A stretch of DNA of 64,000 nucleotides from Bacteroidia bacterium (lineage in GTDB: Bacteria; Bacteroidota; Bacteroidia; CAIKAF01), in assembly GCA_016742095.1 (NCBI GenBank), contig JACVCJ010000006.1, positions 62,001 to 126,000 of the forward strand, read 5' to 3'. How positions within the stretch are numbered: the stretch's first letter is position 1; each line of letters begins with the position of its first letter. Under the pieces are notes generated by a model. That model did not search any database and had not been told where the DNA came from. It saw only the letters and a list, made by a program, of their open reading frames with translations. The position numbers and the translations under genes were made by a program. Positions 42,219-50,497 of this stretch are shown here, in pieces.

Positions 42219-42779
42219 ATGGCAAAGGCTTCAGATATTTCCAACGGCAATTTCATTATGTACAATAATGAGCTCTGCCAGATCGTGGAGTGGATCCACC
42301 GCACACCGGGCAACCTGCGTGCATTTTACCAGGCCAAGATGCGTGTGATGCGTTCGGGCAAACTGGCAGAGAACCGCTTCCGTCCCGACGAAGAGGTTGA
42401 AATTATACGCGTAGAGGAACGCGACCTGCAATACCTGTACAAAGACGGTAATGCCGTGGTTTGTATGGATGCCGACACCTATGAGCAGTACTATGTGGAC
42501 GAAACCCTGTTCGGGACCGGTATGCAGTTCATGAAAGAGGGCAATATGGTAAAGGTGTTCTTTGCCGACGACAGTCCCGTATCCGCTAAGCCGCCCAAAT
42601 CCGTCGACCTGGAAGTGACCTATACCGAACCGGGCCTCAAGGGCGATACCGCCACCAATACGCTGAAACCCGCCACGCTGGAAACCGGCGCCGAGATCCG
42701 AGTACCGCTTTTTATTGAAACGGGCGAAATGATCCGTGTAAACCCGGAGACGGGCGAATACATGGAGCGCGTAAAATAA
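42219..42779 (+). CDS. efp: Elongation factor P
   Basis: Ribosome-binding factor that relieves stalling at poly-proline (186 residues, normal length). Three OB-like domains: domain I (KASDISNGNFIMYNNELCQI), domain II (VICMD-like CMDADTYEQYYVDETLFGTG) and a C-terminal domain ending IETGEMIRVNPETGEYMERV, which matches the family signature. The tip of domain I reads HRTPGNLRAF, so Asn32 stands where Lys34 is found in E. coli. The ATG at 42219 is the family-typical start; the preceding in-frame ATG overlaps the promoter. Followed by a terminator. Confidence 0.96.
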   Translation: MAKASDISNGNFIMYNNELCQIVEWIHRTPGNLRAFYQAKMRVMRSGKLAENRFRPDEEVEIIRVEERDLQYLYKDGNAVVCMDADTYEQYYVDETLFGTGMQFMKEGNMVKVFFADDSPVSAKPPKSVDLEVTYTEPGLKGDTATNTLKPATLETGAEIRVPLFIETGEMIRVNPETGEYMERVK

Positions 42780-42806
42780 ACGAAGAATATACTAAAATAC
42801 AGGAAG

Positions 42807-42830
42807 GGCTTCCCGCGGGAGGCCTTTTTT
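42807..42830 (+). terminator. Terminator after efp
   Basis: GGCTTCCC (42807-42814) pairs with GGGAGGCC (42817-42824) with one G-U pair, followed by six T. It reaches the lpxB stop codon from the other side. Confidence 0.8.
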
Positions 42831-43941
42831 AGTTGGACGCCAGCTGTACAATGATGTCTGCCGCCTTGCGGGATGCGCCGCCGTCGCCTACGATGCCGCG
42901 CAGTTCGGCATAACCGGCACGGATGGTCTGCCGGTATTCCCCGTCTTCCATCAGGCGTTTCAGTTCGGCGCTGATGTTTGCCACGGTCAGGTCGTACTGC
43001 AGGTATTCCTTCAGCAGGGGACGTCCCAGGATCAGGTTCACCAGGGAAACGTAGGGAATTTTGATCAGGCGTTTTACGATCTGGTACGAAATGGGGTTGC
43101 CTTTATAACAGATGGTCTGCGGGGTATCGAGCAGGGCGGTCTCCAGGGTGGCGGTACCCGAAGTTACAATGGCCGCCTGGGCCGCTGCCAGGCAGGCATA
43201 GGTCTGTCCGAAGATCACGGGCACATCCTCTTCGAGCCCGTTCTGCCGGTATACGTTCATATCCAGCGCCGGTGCCCCGGCAATTACAAAGCGGTATTGG
43301 GGGAACAGGCGCCGTACCTGCATAAATACGGGCAGCATGTTCTTAATTTCATCGCGGCGCGATCCGGGAAGCAGGGCCACCAGGGGTTTGTCCTGCGGAG
43401 CGAGTTCCGGCACCGGAGGCTGTGCTGCGGCTTTAAAACGCTTGATGGCATCGGCCAGGGGATGTCCGACGTAACGTACCTTTGTGCCGAAACGGGCAAA
43501 AAAAGCTTCTTCAAAAGGAAGTATACTGATCACTTCATCGCAGATGGCGGGCAGGGTATAGGCTCGTTTTTCCTTCCAGGCCCAGGCCTGCGGAGCAATG
43601 TACAGGGCAGTGCGGTAGCCTTTCTGTTTGGCCCATTTGCACATGCGCAGGTTAAAACCGGGATAGTCGATACATACCAGCACGTCCGGGGCAAAGGCTT
43701 CTATGTCCTGTTTGCAGAAGGCAAAGTTACGGCGTATGGTACGCAGGTTCTTCAGCACTTCCACAAAGCCCATGAACGCCAGTTCGCGTATATGCTTCAC
43801 GATATCGGCGCCTTCGGCCTTCATCAGATCGCCTCCCCAGCCGCGTATCACGGCCTGTGGGTCGGCTTCCCGTATGGCGCGGACCAGGTTGCTGCCGTGC
43901 AGGTCGCCGGAAGCTTCACCGGCAATAATGTAGTAACGCAT
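42829..43941 (-). CDS. lpxB: Lipid-A-disaccharide synthase
   Basis: GT19 enzyme that joins UDP-2,3-diacylglucosamine and lipid X to form the lipid A disaccharide at the inner membrane. 370 residues, normal length. Signature start YYIIAGEASGDLHGSNLVRA, then FMGFVEVLKNL, VCIDYPGFNLRMCKWAKQKG, IAPQAWAWKEKRAY, FGTKVRYVGHPLAD, LLPGSRRDEI and TSGTATLETALLDTPQTICY with the sugar-nucleotide site. It starts seven bases after the ferritin stop, so the two are likely an operon. Confidence 0.97.
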   Translation of the reverse strand: MRYYIIAGEASGDLHGSNLVRAIREADPQAVIRGWGGDLMKAEGADIVKHIRELAFMGFVEVLKNLRTIRRNFAFCKQDIEAFAPDVLVCIDYPGFNLRMCKWAKQKGYRTALYIAPQAWAWKEKRAYTLPAICDEVISILPFEEAFFARFGTKVRYVGHPLADAIKRFKAAAQPPVPELAPQDKPLVALLPGSRRDEIKNMLPVFMQVRRLFPQYRFVIAGAPALDMNVYRQNGLEEDVPVIFGQTYACLAAAQAAIVTSGTATLETALLDTPQTICYKGNPISYQIVKRLIKIPYVSLVNLILGRPLLKEYLQYDLTVANISAELKRLMEDGEYRQTIRAGYAELRGIVGDGGASRKAADIIVQLASN

Positions 43942-43948
43942 TGCGGAC

Positions 43949-44482
43949 TTAGGCGGCGCCCCCTCCGCTTTCCTGGGTCTTCATTTCGGTAGCCACCTGG
44001 AAACCGGCCATATCCTTGTCGAAAAGGTACAGCCCCTGACCTTTGAGACCGATGATCTCGATCTTGTCCAGGATGGAACGCGCCAGTTTCTCTTCTTCGT
44101 GCTGTTCGGTAACGTACCATTGCAGGAAGTGCAGCGTGGTATAATCGCGCAGTTTGGTGCAGGTATCGATGATATCGTGTATGGATTCCGAAATATGCAT
44201 TTCACTTTTCAGTACCAGTGAAAATATTTCGGTCACATCCCTGAACTGGAATTGAGGCTCGGGAATGGAAGGTACGCGGGCATGACCGCCGCTGTCGCTG
44301 ATGTATTTCATCAGTTTCAGCATATGGGTACGCTCTTCATCGGCCTGGTCGTATAAAAAAGCGGCACACCCGTCCAGACCTTTGGTATCGCACCAGGAGG
44401 CCATGGAAAGATACAGGGACGAAGAGGCTGCTTCTTTGGCAATCTGTGTATTCAGTATTTTTTCTACTTTTTCGTTGAGCAT
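43949..44482 (-). CDS. Ferritin (non-heme)
   Basis: A 177-residue bacterial ferritin of the FtnA type, which oxidises and stores iron in a 24-subunit shell. Four-helix bundle with the ferroxidase residues: KEAASSSLYLSMASWCD (first Glu-Tyr), DQADEERTHMLKLMKYISDS (ExxH), and the C-terminal LQWYVTEQHEEEKLARSI with Glu and Gln. A Gly/Ala-rich end (SGGGAA). Upstream of lpxB on the same strand, with only seven bases between. Confidence 0.95.
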   Translation of the reverse strand: MLNEKVEKILNTQIAKEAASSSLYLSMASWCDTKGLDGCAAFLYDQADEERTHMLKLMKYISDSGGHARVPSIPEPQFQFRDVTEIFSLVLKSEMHISESIHDIIDTCTKLRDYTTLHFLQWYVTEQHEEEKLARSILDKIEIIGLKGQGLYLFDKDMAGFQVATEMKTQESGGGAA

Positions 44483-44531
44483 AGTACCGTTTATTTAGGA
44501 AAACAAATATAGGGCTTTTGGGCAGAAGCCT

Positions 44532-45443
44532 TTAAATTTCGTAGGTATTTCCCTCGCGGGCGAGCAGGGTATTGGCGAAAACGGGCTGTGCCTCGTCCAG
44601 GAATTCCTGCAGGTCGGTGTACCGGGTGGAAAAATGGCCCAGGATCAGTTGGGAAGCGCCTGCATCCCGCGCCAGTCCGGCCGCCTGTAAAGCGGTACTG
44701 TGGCGCGTTTCTTTCGCCCGCAGGGCGTGCTTCATGGTAAAGGTAGACTCGTGGTAAATGGTCTGTGCGTCTTTTACGTAAGCGGCCAGCTCTTCAAAAG
44801 GGGCGGTATCGCTGCAATAGGCGTAAGAGCGTGGCGGCAGCGGATCGATGGTGATCTCGGCATTGGGGTAAAAGTTACCATCGGGCGCCTGGTAATCGGC
44901 TCCGTTCTTAATGCGGATGATCTCTTCGGGAGTAAGAAAATACTTGTTGAGCAGCTTCTTATCGAACTTACGGGCCTTTTCCTTCTCACGGAAGAGAAAA
45001 CCGGTACAGGCAATGCGGTGGAACAGCGGAAAGCTGCTGATGAGCATATGCTCGTCTTCGTATAGGATCTGAGGTTCCCTGTGATCGGTAGCGATGTATT
45101 TTACGGGGAAGGTAAGATAGGCGTCGGATATACTGAACGTGGTCTCCAGGAAGGTGCGTATGCCCGGGGGCCCATAGATCTCGAGCGTGTTCTCCCGGCC
45201 GAGCAGGGCCATGGAAGAGAGCAGACCGGGCAGCCCCAGGAAATGATCGGCATGCAGGTGCGAAATGAAAATTTTCTGTATACGCTGAAAACTCTGCTTG
45301 TATTTGCGCATCTGTATCTGCGTTCCTTCGCCGGCATCGATCAGGAAGTGTTTTTCCCTGAAGTTGAGTATTTGCGAGGACGGGAATCGTTCGGCAGTAG
45401 GCAATGCGCTGCTGGTCCCGAGTATGATCACTTCATAATTCAA
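44532..45443 (-). CDS. rnz: Ribonuclease Z (tRNase Z)
   Basis: A 303-residue metallo-beta-lactamase-fold endonuclease that trims the 3' ends of tRNA precursors. Zinc motif FISHLHADHFLGLPG (His62, His64, Asp66, His67), with further ligands in ISSFPLFHRIACTGFLF, YHESTFT and LILGHFSTRY. The exosite arm is present (GADYQAPDGNFYPNAEITID region). Normal length for the short form. Confidence 0.96.
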   Translation of the reverse strand: MNYEVIILGTSSALPTAERFPSSQILNFREKHFLIDAGEGTQIQMRKYKQSFQRIQKIFISHLHADHFLGLPGLLSSMALLGRENTLEIYGPPGIRTFLETTFSISDAYLTFPVKYIATDHREPQILYEDEHMLISSFPLFHRIACTGFLFREKEKARKFDKKLLNKYFLTPEEIIRIKNGADYQAPDGNFYPNAEITIDPLPPRSYAYCSDTAPFEELAAYVKDAQTIYHESTFTMKHALRAKETRHSTALQAAGLARDAGASQLILGHFSTRYTDLQEFLDEAQPVFANTLLAREGNTYEI

Positions 45444-45457
45444 TATACAAAAATAAG

Positions 45458-45485
45458 AAAACCCCGGGAGTATATCCCGGGGTTT
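45458..45485 (-). terminator. Terminator after the T9SS type A protein gene
   Basis: On the minus strand AACCCCGGGA / TCCCGGGGTT around TATAC, followed by TTCTTATTTTT. Strong stem; could act in both directions since the plus strand also has T after it. Confidence 0.85.
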
Positions 45486-45513
45486 CAGGTAAGTTTTTTC
45501 AGACAGGTATAAA

Positions 45514-46329
45514 TTATTTCACGATCATGCGCTTGGTGATGGTAGAACCATTGTATGTAACGCTGTACATATACACACCGGGAGCGAATGAACCTGCATT
45601 GATGTCGATGATGTTTTTACCGCTGTTGGCGCCGATGGTCCTGTCAGAGATCACAGAACCCACCAGGCTGGTGATACGGAAGTTCACTTTACCTGCGGCA
45701 GGTACGTTGAATACGATCTGAGACTCGCCGGTAACCGGGTTCGGGTAGTTCTGGGCAACGTCGAAAGAGTTGTTGCTCAGTTCTTCGGCAACGCCTACAT
45801 AGTACGTACAAGAAGGATCAACGGTGAAGCCTACCGGTATACCGCCGGCATTCAACGCGTCAAAAGAAACGTCGAGGAAGCCCGGGCAGGAAGCGCCTAC
45901 TTTGGCGGTACCTCTTACACGGATGGTATCCTGGTAAGGAGCCGTGAATGTAGCTGAAATAGATACACAGGCTCTGTCAGACGGGTTGGCCGTATTGATC
46001 GGAACCCATGCGCCCGGAGCATACTGTGTGCCGCTCTTGAAGATGGCGAACAGGGGCGGAGTGGTATACAGCGGCCAGTTTGAGATAGAATCCACACGCA
46101 CACTGCACAGTTTTACAGTGCTTCCGCCAAACGTAACTTCGGTAGGTACCACAATGGTGGACGAAGCCTTGTACAGTTCATTGGGACGCGCGCAGGGAAG
46201 GTCTTCGATACCGGCACCTGTGGGACTTGAAGGAGTATAATTCGGGTTCGGGGTACAGGGATCAACCTGTGCATTCACTGCGGCAAACGAGCCAAAAGCT
46301 ACTACAGCTACGAGTAAAAGTTTCTTCAT
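45514..46329 (-). CDS. Secreted protein with type IX (type A) sorting domain
   Basis: A 271-residue secreted protein. Signal peptide (KKLLLVAVVAFGSFAAVNA), a Cys-bearing N-terminal region (QVDPCTPNPNYTP, later LCSVRVD and CVSISAT), and a C-terminal Por-secretion-type domain of about 75 residues: VAQNYPNPVTGESQIVFNVP, then KVNFRITSLVGSVISD, FAPGVYMYSVTYNG and final KRMIVK. The function of the mature part is unknown. It shows that the organism has a type IX secretion system. Confidence 0.9.
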   Translation of the reverse strand: MKKLLLVAVVAFGSFAAVNAQVDPCTPNPNYTPSSPTGAGIEDLPCARPNELYKASSTIVVPTEVTFGGSTVKLCSVRVDSISNWPLYTTPPLFAIFKSGTQYAPGAWVPINTANPSDRACVSISATFTAPYQDTIRVRGTAKVGASCPGFLDVSFDALNAGGIPVGFTVDPSCTYYVGVAEELSNNSFDVAQNYPNPVTGESQIVFNVPAAGKVNFRITSLVGSVISDRTIGANSGKNIIDINAGSFAPGVYMYSVTYNGSTITKRMIVK

Positions 46330-46394
46330 ACGTTTGTTTTCTTTGTGTTTTTTGTTGTTACAAATATGGAAAAAAAAATAGAATATGCAATGGC

Positions 46395-46763
46395 TTACAA
46401 AGATTTTTGGATATCGTCCATGATCACAAAATCAACCGCTTCGGAGTAGGTCGGCGTAATGGTAAGTATGGTGTCCAGCTGGGAGATACTGATGAGTTTG
46501 CGCACGTTTTCGTTCAGGCCGGTCAGTACAAAGGCGCCGTTGAGGCTTTTGCAGGAACGGTTGGCCACCAGCAGGGCGCTCAGTCCGCTGGAATCGATAT
46601 AGCGCACATCGGCCAGGTCGATGATGATATTGCGCTCGCCGTTACCGGTAACCAGCACTATTTCAGCCTTTACCAGCGGCGCCACCGTGCTGTCGAGCTT
46701 CTCGATCTCCGGTTTCAGTACAGTAAACTTATCTTCCTTGTTTACAGTAATTTTCATAGTCAT
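46395..46763 (-). CDS. STAS-domain anti-sigma-factor antagonist-like protein
   Basis: A 122-residue single STAS domain. The conserved segment IIIDLADVRYIDSSGLSALL carries the Ser that is phosphorylated by partner kinases in SpoIIAA-like proteins, and the fold continues LNGAFVLTGLNENVRKLISI. It likely takes part in a partner-switch pathway controlling sigma-factor activity or another target; no kinase or phosphatase partner lies next to it. Downstream of pyrB by 58 bases on the same strand. Confidence 0.9.
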   Translation of the reverse strand: MTMKITVNKEDKFTVLKPEIEKLDSTVAPLVKAEIVLVTGNGERNIIIDLADVRYIDSSGLSALLVANRSCKSLNGAFVLTGLNENVRKLISISQLDTILTITPTYSEAVDFVIMDDIQKSL

Positions 46764-46821
46764 AGAGTAATTAACATTAAACGAATGTACTATTTGTCAT
46801 TCATTTTTCAAATTCTTGTCC

Positions 46822-47769
46822 TTATTCTTTTACGGAGGCCAGGCAGTAAAGTACGGCCATTCGTACGGCCACTCCGTTCTCTACCTGTTCCAGTATGATG
46901 GAATGCTCGCTGTCGGCAATATCGCCGTCCAGTTCCACGCCGCGGTTGATGGGCCCCGGGTGCATAATGGTGATCTGTTTGTCGAGCCGGTTCAGTACTT
47001 CGCGGTTAATGCCGTATTGCATGGCGTATTCGCGCAGCGAGGGGAAATATTTGATGTCCTGCCGTTCCAGCTGTATACGCAGTACGTTGGCCACATCGCA
47101 CCATTGCAGGGCCTTGTGCAGGTCGTATTCCACCTCCACGCCCAGGGTTTCGATATGGCGGGGTATGAGGGTGGCCGGACCGCAGAGCTTTACATTGGCG
47201 CCCAGTTTCTGCAGGCAGTAGATATTGCTCAGGGCCACGCGGGAGTGCATGATATCGCCCACGATGAGTACGTTGAGCCCTTCGATGCGGCCGAAATGGT
47301 TACGGATCGAAAAGGCGTCGAGCAGGGCCTGGGTAGGATGCTCGTGGGTACCGTCGCCGGCGTTCACCACGCGGGCATGGGCGCTTTTGGGATATTTTTT
47401 GAGTTCGTTGGCCAGGAATACGCAGGCGCCGGGGTTCTGGTGGCGCATCACCACCATGTCCACCTTCATGGCCAGGATATTGTTCACGGTATCGGTAAGG
47501 GTTTCGCCCTTGGATACCGAGGAACCGGAGGCGCTGAAGTTCACCACGTCGGCCGAGAGGCGTTTTTCGGCCAGTTCAAAGGAAAGGCGGGTACGGGTGC
47601 TGTTCTCGAAGAACACATTGGCCACCGTAACGTCGCGCAGGGAAGGTACTTTTTTAATGGGCCGGTTGATCACCTCCTTGAAGGAAGCGGCCGTGTCCAG
47701 CAGGGTATGGATATCGTTCTCCGTAATGTATTTAATGCCTAAAAGATGTTCGGTACTTAGTCTGCTCAT
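46822..47769 (-). CDS. pyrB: Aspartate carbamoyltransferase, catalytic chain
   Basis: Condenses carbamoyl phosphate and aspartate in pyrimidine synthesis (315 residues). Carbamoyl-phosphate motif FFENSTRTRLSFELAEKRL, then MRHQNPGACVFLA, NAGDGTHEHPTQALLD (HPxQ), VLIVGDIMHSRVALSN and MHPGPINRGVELD. The ATG at 47769 gives the family start SRLSTEHLLGIKYI; upstream codons lie in pyrR. Four-base overlap with pyrR, so the two are coupled and likely regulated together. Confidence 0.97.
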   Translation of the reverse strand: MSRLSTEHLLGIKYITENDIHTLLDTAASFKEVINRPIKKVPSLRDVTVANVFFENSTRTRLSFELAEKRLSADVVNFSASGSSVSKGETLTDTVNNILAMKVDMVVMRHQNPGACVFLANELKKYPKSAHARVVNAGDGTHEHPTQALLDAFSIRNHFGRIEGLNVLIVGDIMHSRVALSNIYCLQKLGANVKLCGPATLIPRHIETLGVEVEYDLHKALQWCDVANVLRIQLERQDIKYFPSLREYAMQYGINREVLNRLDKQITIMHPGPINRGVELDGDIADSEHSIILEQVENGVAVRMAVLYCLASVKE

Positions 47770-48317
47770 ACTTCGCGTGTAAATAACGTTACTTTTTCCA
47801 GGTTGGTTTGCGCGGCATCCCATTCCAGCAGTACTTTCTGCCCGGCGTGGGTATCTACGGCCTTACCGCAGTAATTGGCCTCGATGGGGATGTGGCGGGT
47901 GTAGCGGCGGTCGATCAGGGTAAGCAGTTCTACCTTGGCGGGTCTTCCGAAGGCCATGAGGGCGTCGAAACCGGCACGTACGCTGCGCCCGGTATACAGT
48001 ACGTCGTCGATAAGCACTACGTTCTTGTTTTCCACCAGGAAGTCGATGCTGGTGGTATTGGGCTTCAGTATATCGTCGCCCCGGCGGAAATCGTCCCGGA
48101 AAAAGGTAATGTCCAGTTTGCCGTGCTGTATGTTGCGGCCGGTCATCTGTTCGAGGCGGCGGTGCAGGCTGGCGCTGAGCAGGGAGCCACGGGGCTGCAG
48201 GCCGATGAGTGCGCAGTTGCTGAAATCGCCGTAATTCTCTTTCAGTTCCAGGCAGAGGCGCTGGAGTACGAGCTCGAGGCCTTTTCCTTCCAATAGGGTC
48301 TTCTGTTCCTGATTCAT
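47766..48317 (-). CDS. pyrR: PyrR bifunctional regulator / uracil phosphoribosyltransferase
   Basis: A 183-residue PRTase-fold protein. It has IGLQPRGSLLSASLHRRLEQ, ITFFRDDFRR, and the PRPP-binding loop VVLIDDVLYTGRSVRAGFDAL, then IDRRYTRHIPIEANYCGKAV. In firmicutes PyrR binds pyr mRNA to attenuate transcription; here it is directly upstream of pyrB with four-base overlap, so a role in controlling this operon is likely, though no antiterminator hairpin pair is evident in the short leader. The ATG at 48317 gives the expected start MNQEQKTLLEGK. Confidence 0.93.
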   Translation of the reverse strand: MNQEQKTLLEGKGLELVLQRLCLELKENYGDFSNCALIGLQPRGSLLSASLHRRLEQMTGRNIQHGKLDITFFRDDFRRGDDILKPNTTSIDFLVENKNVVLIDDVLYTGRSVRAGFDALMAFGRPAKVELLTLIDRRYTRHIPIEANYCGKAVDTHAGQKVLLEWDAAQTNLEKVTLFTREV

Positions 48318-48361
48318 TTTCTCTTCTTGAAGCAAAGCCCGAAGGTAGCGCATTTTTGTGT

Positions 48362-48391
48362 AAAAAAAAGCCCCGATGTTTACCGGGGCTC
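48362..48391 (-). terminator. Terminator after rpsA
   Basis: On the minus strand AGCCCCG (48390-48384) pairs with CGGGGCT (48375-48369) around GTAAACAT, followed by a run of T. Confidence 0.85.
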
Positions 48392-48401
48392 TTTCGTTGT
48401 A

Positions 48402-50255
48402 TTATTCAGCGTCTTCGTCGCTCTTTTTCTTTTTGCCTTTGCTGCCTTTTTCCATTTCCTCTTTCAGATCGGCCAGTACGCTCAGGTCTCCCAGAGTCGT
48501 TTTCTCGATGCCTTTCTTCAGTTTGTCAACGCCTTTGGCAGTGGCTTTGGCTTCTTTTACTTTTTCCGTTCTCTCGGTGTCTTCCTTATCGGCTTCCCAT
48601 ACTTTGGTATGTGAAACGATGAGTTTTTTCTCGTCCTTGTTGAACTCGATCACTTTGAACTCGGCTTTTTCGTCCAGTGCAATGGTGCTGCCGTCTTCCT
48701 TCTTCAGGTGTTTGTTCGGAGCAAAACCTTCGATACCGTATTGCAGGGCAACTACCATACCTTTGTCGGTTTTTTCCACAACGGTACCTTCCTGTACGGT
48801 GCCTACCTCGAAAATGTTTCCGAAGGCTTCCCAGGGATCGGACTCCAGTTGTTTGTGACCTAATGAAAGTTTACGGTTCTCCTGGTCGATCTCCAGTACC
48901 ACTACATCGATCTTGTCGTTGATATTGGTGATCTCGCCCGGATGTTTGATCTTTTTGGTCCAGCTCAGGTCGCTGATGTGGATCAGGCCGTCTACCCCTT
49001 CTTCCAGTTCTACGAAGATTCCGTAGTTGGTGAAGTTCTTAACCACGGCGCTCTGTTTGCTGCCGATCGGGTATTTCTCCTGGATATTGGTCCACGGATC
49101 GTCTTTCAGTTGTTTCAGACCCAGTGACATTTTGCGCTCTTCGCGGTCCAGTGTCAGGATCACAGCCGTAACATCGTCGCCTACTTTTACAAAGTCGCCG
49201 GCGCTGCGCAGGTGTGAAGAGTAGCTCATTTCGCTTACGTGGATCAGACCTTCCACACCCGGAGCGATCTCAACGAATGCACCGTAATCGGCCAGTACAA
49301 CCACTTTACCGGTTACTTTATCGCCCGGTTTCAGGTTGGCATCCAGTTGCTCCCACGGGTGAGCCGTGAGTTGTTTCAGACCCAGGGCGATGCGTTTTTT
49401 CTCATCGTCGTAGTCCAGAACCACCACATTGATCTTCTCATCCAGTTTAACGATCTCTTCCGGATGGTTGATACGGCCCCAGCTCAGGTCGGTGATGTGG
49501 ATCAGACCGTCTACGCCGCCCAGGTCGATGAATACACCGTAAGAAGTGATGTTCTTAACGATACCTTCAAGGATCTGACCTTTTTCCAGTTTAGAGATGA
49601 TATCTTTTTTCTGCTGCTCGAGTTCTTCTTCGAGGAGAATTTTGTGAGAAACCACCACGTTTTTGAATTCCTGGTTGATCTTCACTACTTTGAATTCCAT
49701 GTTCTTACCTACGTATACATCGTAGTCACGGATCGGTTTCACGTCGATCTGTGAACCCGGCAGGAAGGCTTCCAGGCCGAATACGTCCACGATCAGACCA
49801 CCTTTGGTACGGCATTTTACAAAACCGGTGATCAGCTCATCGTTCGTAAAGGCTTCGTTCACACGGTCCCATGCTTTCAGGGCACGTGCTTTTTTGTGCG
49901 AAAGCTGCAGCTGACCGTCTTTGTTCTCCAGGTCTTCCACGTATACTTCCACGGTATCGCCGATCTTTACATCGGGGTTGTAACGGAACTCGGTGCGCGG
50001 AACCACGCCTTCGCTCTTGTACCCGATATTGACCAGGATATCTTTTGAATTGATCCCTACCACGGTACCAACCAGTATCTGGTGAGGAATAATAGAGCTC
50101 ATCGATTTGTCGTAGAACGCTTCGAGTGAGTTTTTCTGGTCCGCTGAATAACCTTCAAATGCGGTCCAGTCGAAAGAGGTATCTCCTTCATTGCCGTAGT
50201 CGGCGAGTGATTTTTTTACGTTTTTCACGTCTTCGGCTTTCAGTTCTTCTGCCAT
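48402..50255 (-). CDS. rpsA: 30S ribosomal protein S1
   Basis: The mRNA-binding ribosomal protein, about 617 residues with several S1 (OB-fold) domains. The repeats share GKVVVLADYGAFVEIAPGVE, then GLIHVSEMSYSSHLRSAGDF and VTAVILTLDREERKMSLGLK, with parallel copies starting GIVKNITSYGVFIDLGGVD and SAVVKNFTNYGIFVELEEGV. The acidic/basic C terminus (KGSKGKKKKSDEDAE) is typical of Bacteroidota S1. The ATG at 50255 (AEELKAEDVKNV) is preferred to an in-frame ATG six codons upstream. The upstream 240 bases contain no gene. Confidence 0.96.
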   Translation of the reverse strand: MAEELKAEDVKNVKKSLADYGNEGDTSFDWTAFEGYSADQKNSLEAFYDKSMSSIIPHQILVGTVVGINSKDILVNIGYKSEGVVPRTEFRYNPDVKIGDTVEVYVEDLENKDGQLQLSHKKARALKAWDRVNEAFTNDELITGFVKCRTKGGLIVDVFGLEAFLPGSQIDVKPIRDYDVYVGKNMEFKVVKINQEFKNVVVSHKILLEEELEQQKKDIISKLEKGQILEGIVKNITSYGVFIDLGGVDGLIHITDLSWGRINHPEEIVKLDEKINVVVLDYDDEKKRIALGLKQLTAHPWEQLDANLKPGDKVTGKVVVLADYGAFVEIAPGVEGLIHVSEMSYSSHLRSAGDFVKVGDDVTAVILTLDREERKMSLGLKQLKDDPWTNIQEKYPIGSKQSAVVKNFTNYGIFVELEEGVDGLIHISDLSWTKKIKHPGEITNINDKIDVVVLEIDQENRKLSLGHKQLESDPWEAFGNIFEVGTVQEGTVVEKTDKGMVVALQYGIEGFAPNKHLKKEDGSTIALDEKAEFKVIEFNKDEKKLIVSHTKVWEADKEDTERTEKVKEAKATAKGVDKLKKGIEKTTLGDLSVLADLKEEMEKGSKGKKKKSDEDAE

Positions 50256-50468
50256 TTTGATAGTGCGGGCCACCCGGGCCCCCGTTAATTGTTAAACATT
50301 AAAATTGCGGGTGCAAAGGTACGCTTTTGTTTTCACATCCACAAGCGGTTATCCCTCAAATGTTGATAAGTGTCCCCGGCCCGCCGCTCTTCCATGCCCT
50401 TTCTTCTTCTGTAAGTCCCGTCCCGCGCTGAATTCATTCTGCCCCCTCCATTCTGCCCGCAATTGTAT

Positions 50469-50476
50469 TACCTTTG
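50469..50476 (+). promoter_or_regulatory. -7 element of hutU
   Basis: TACCTTTG fits TAnnTTTG and ends 21 bases before the ATG. No clear -33 box. Confidence 0.5.
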
Positions 50477-50497
50477 CATTAAAATTACAATGTTGCC

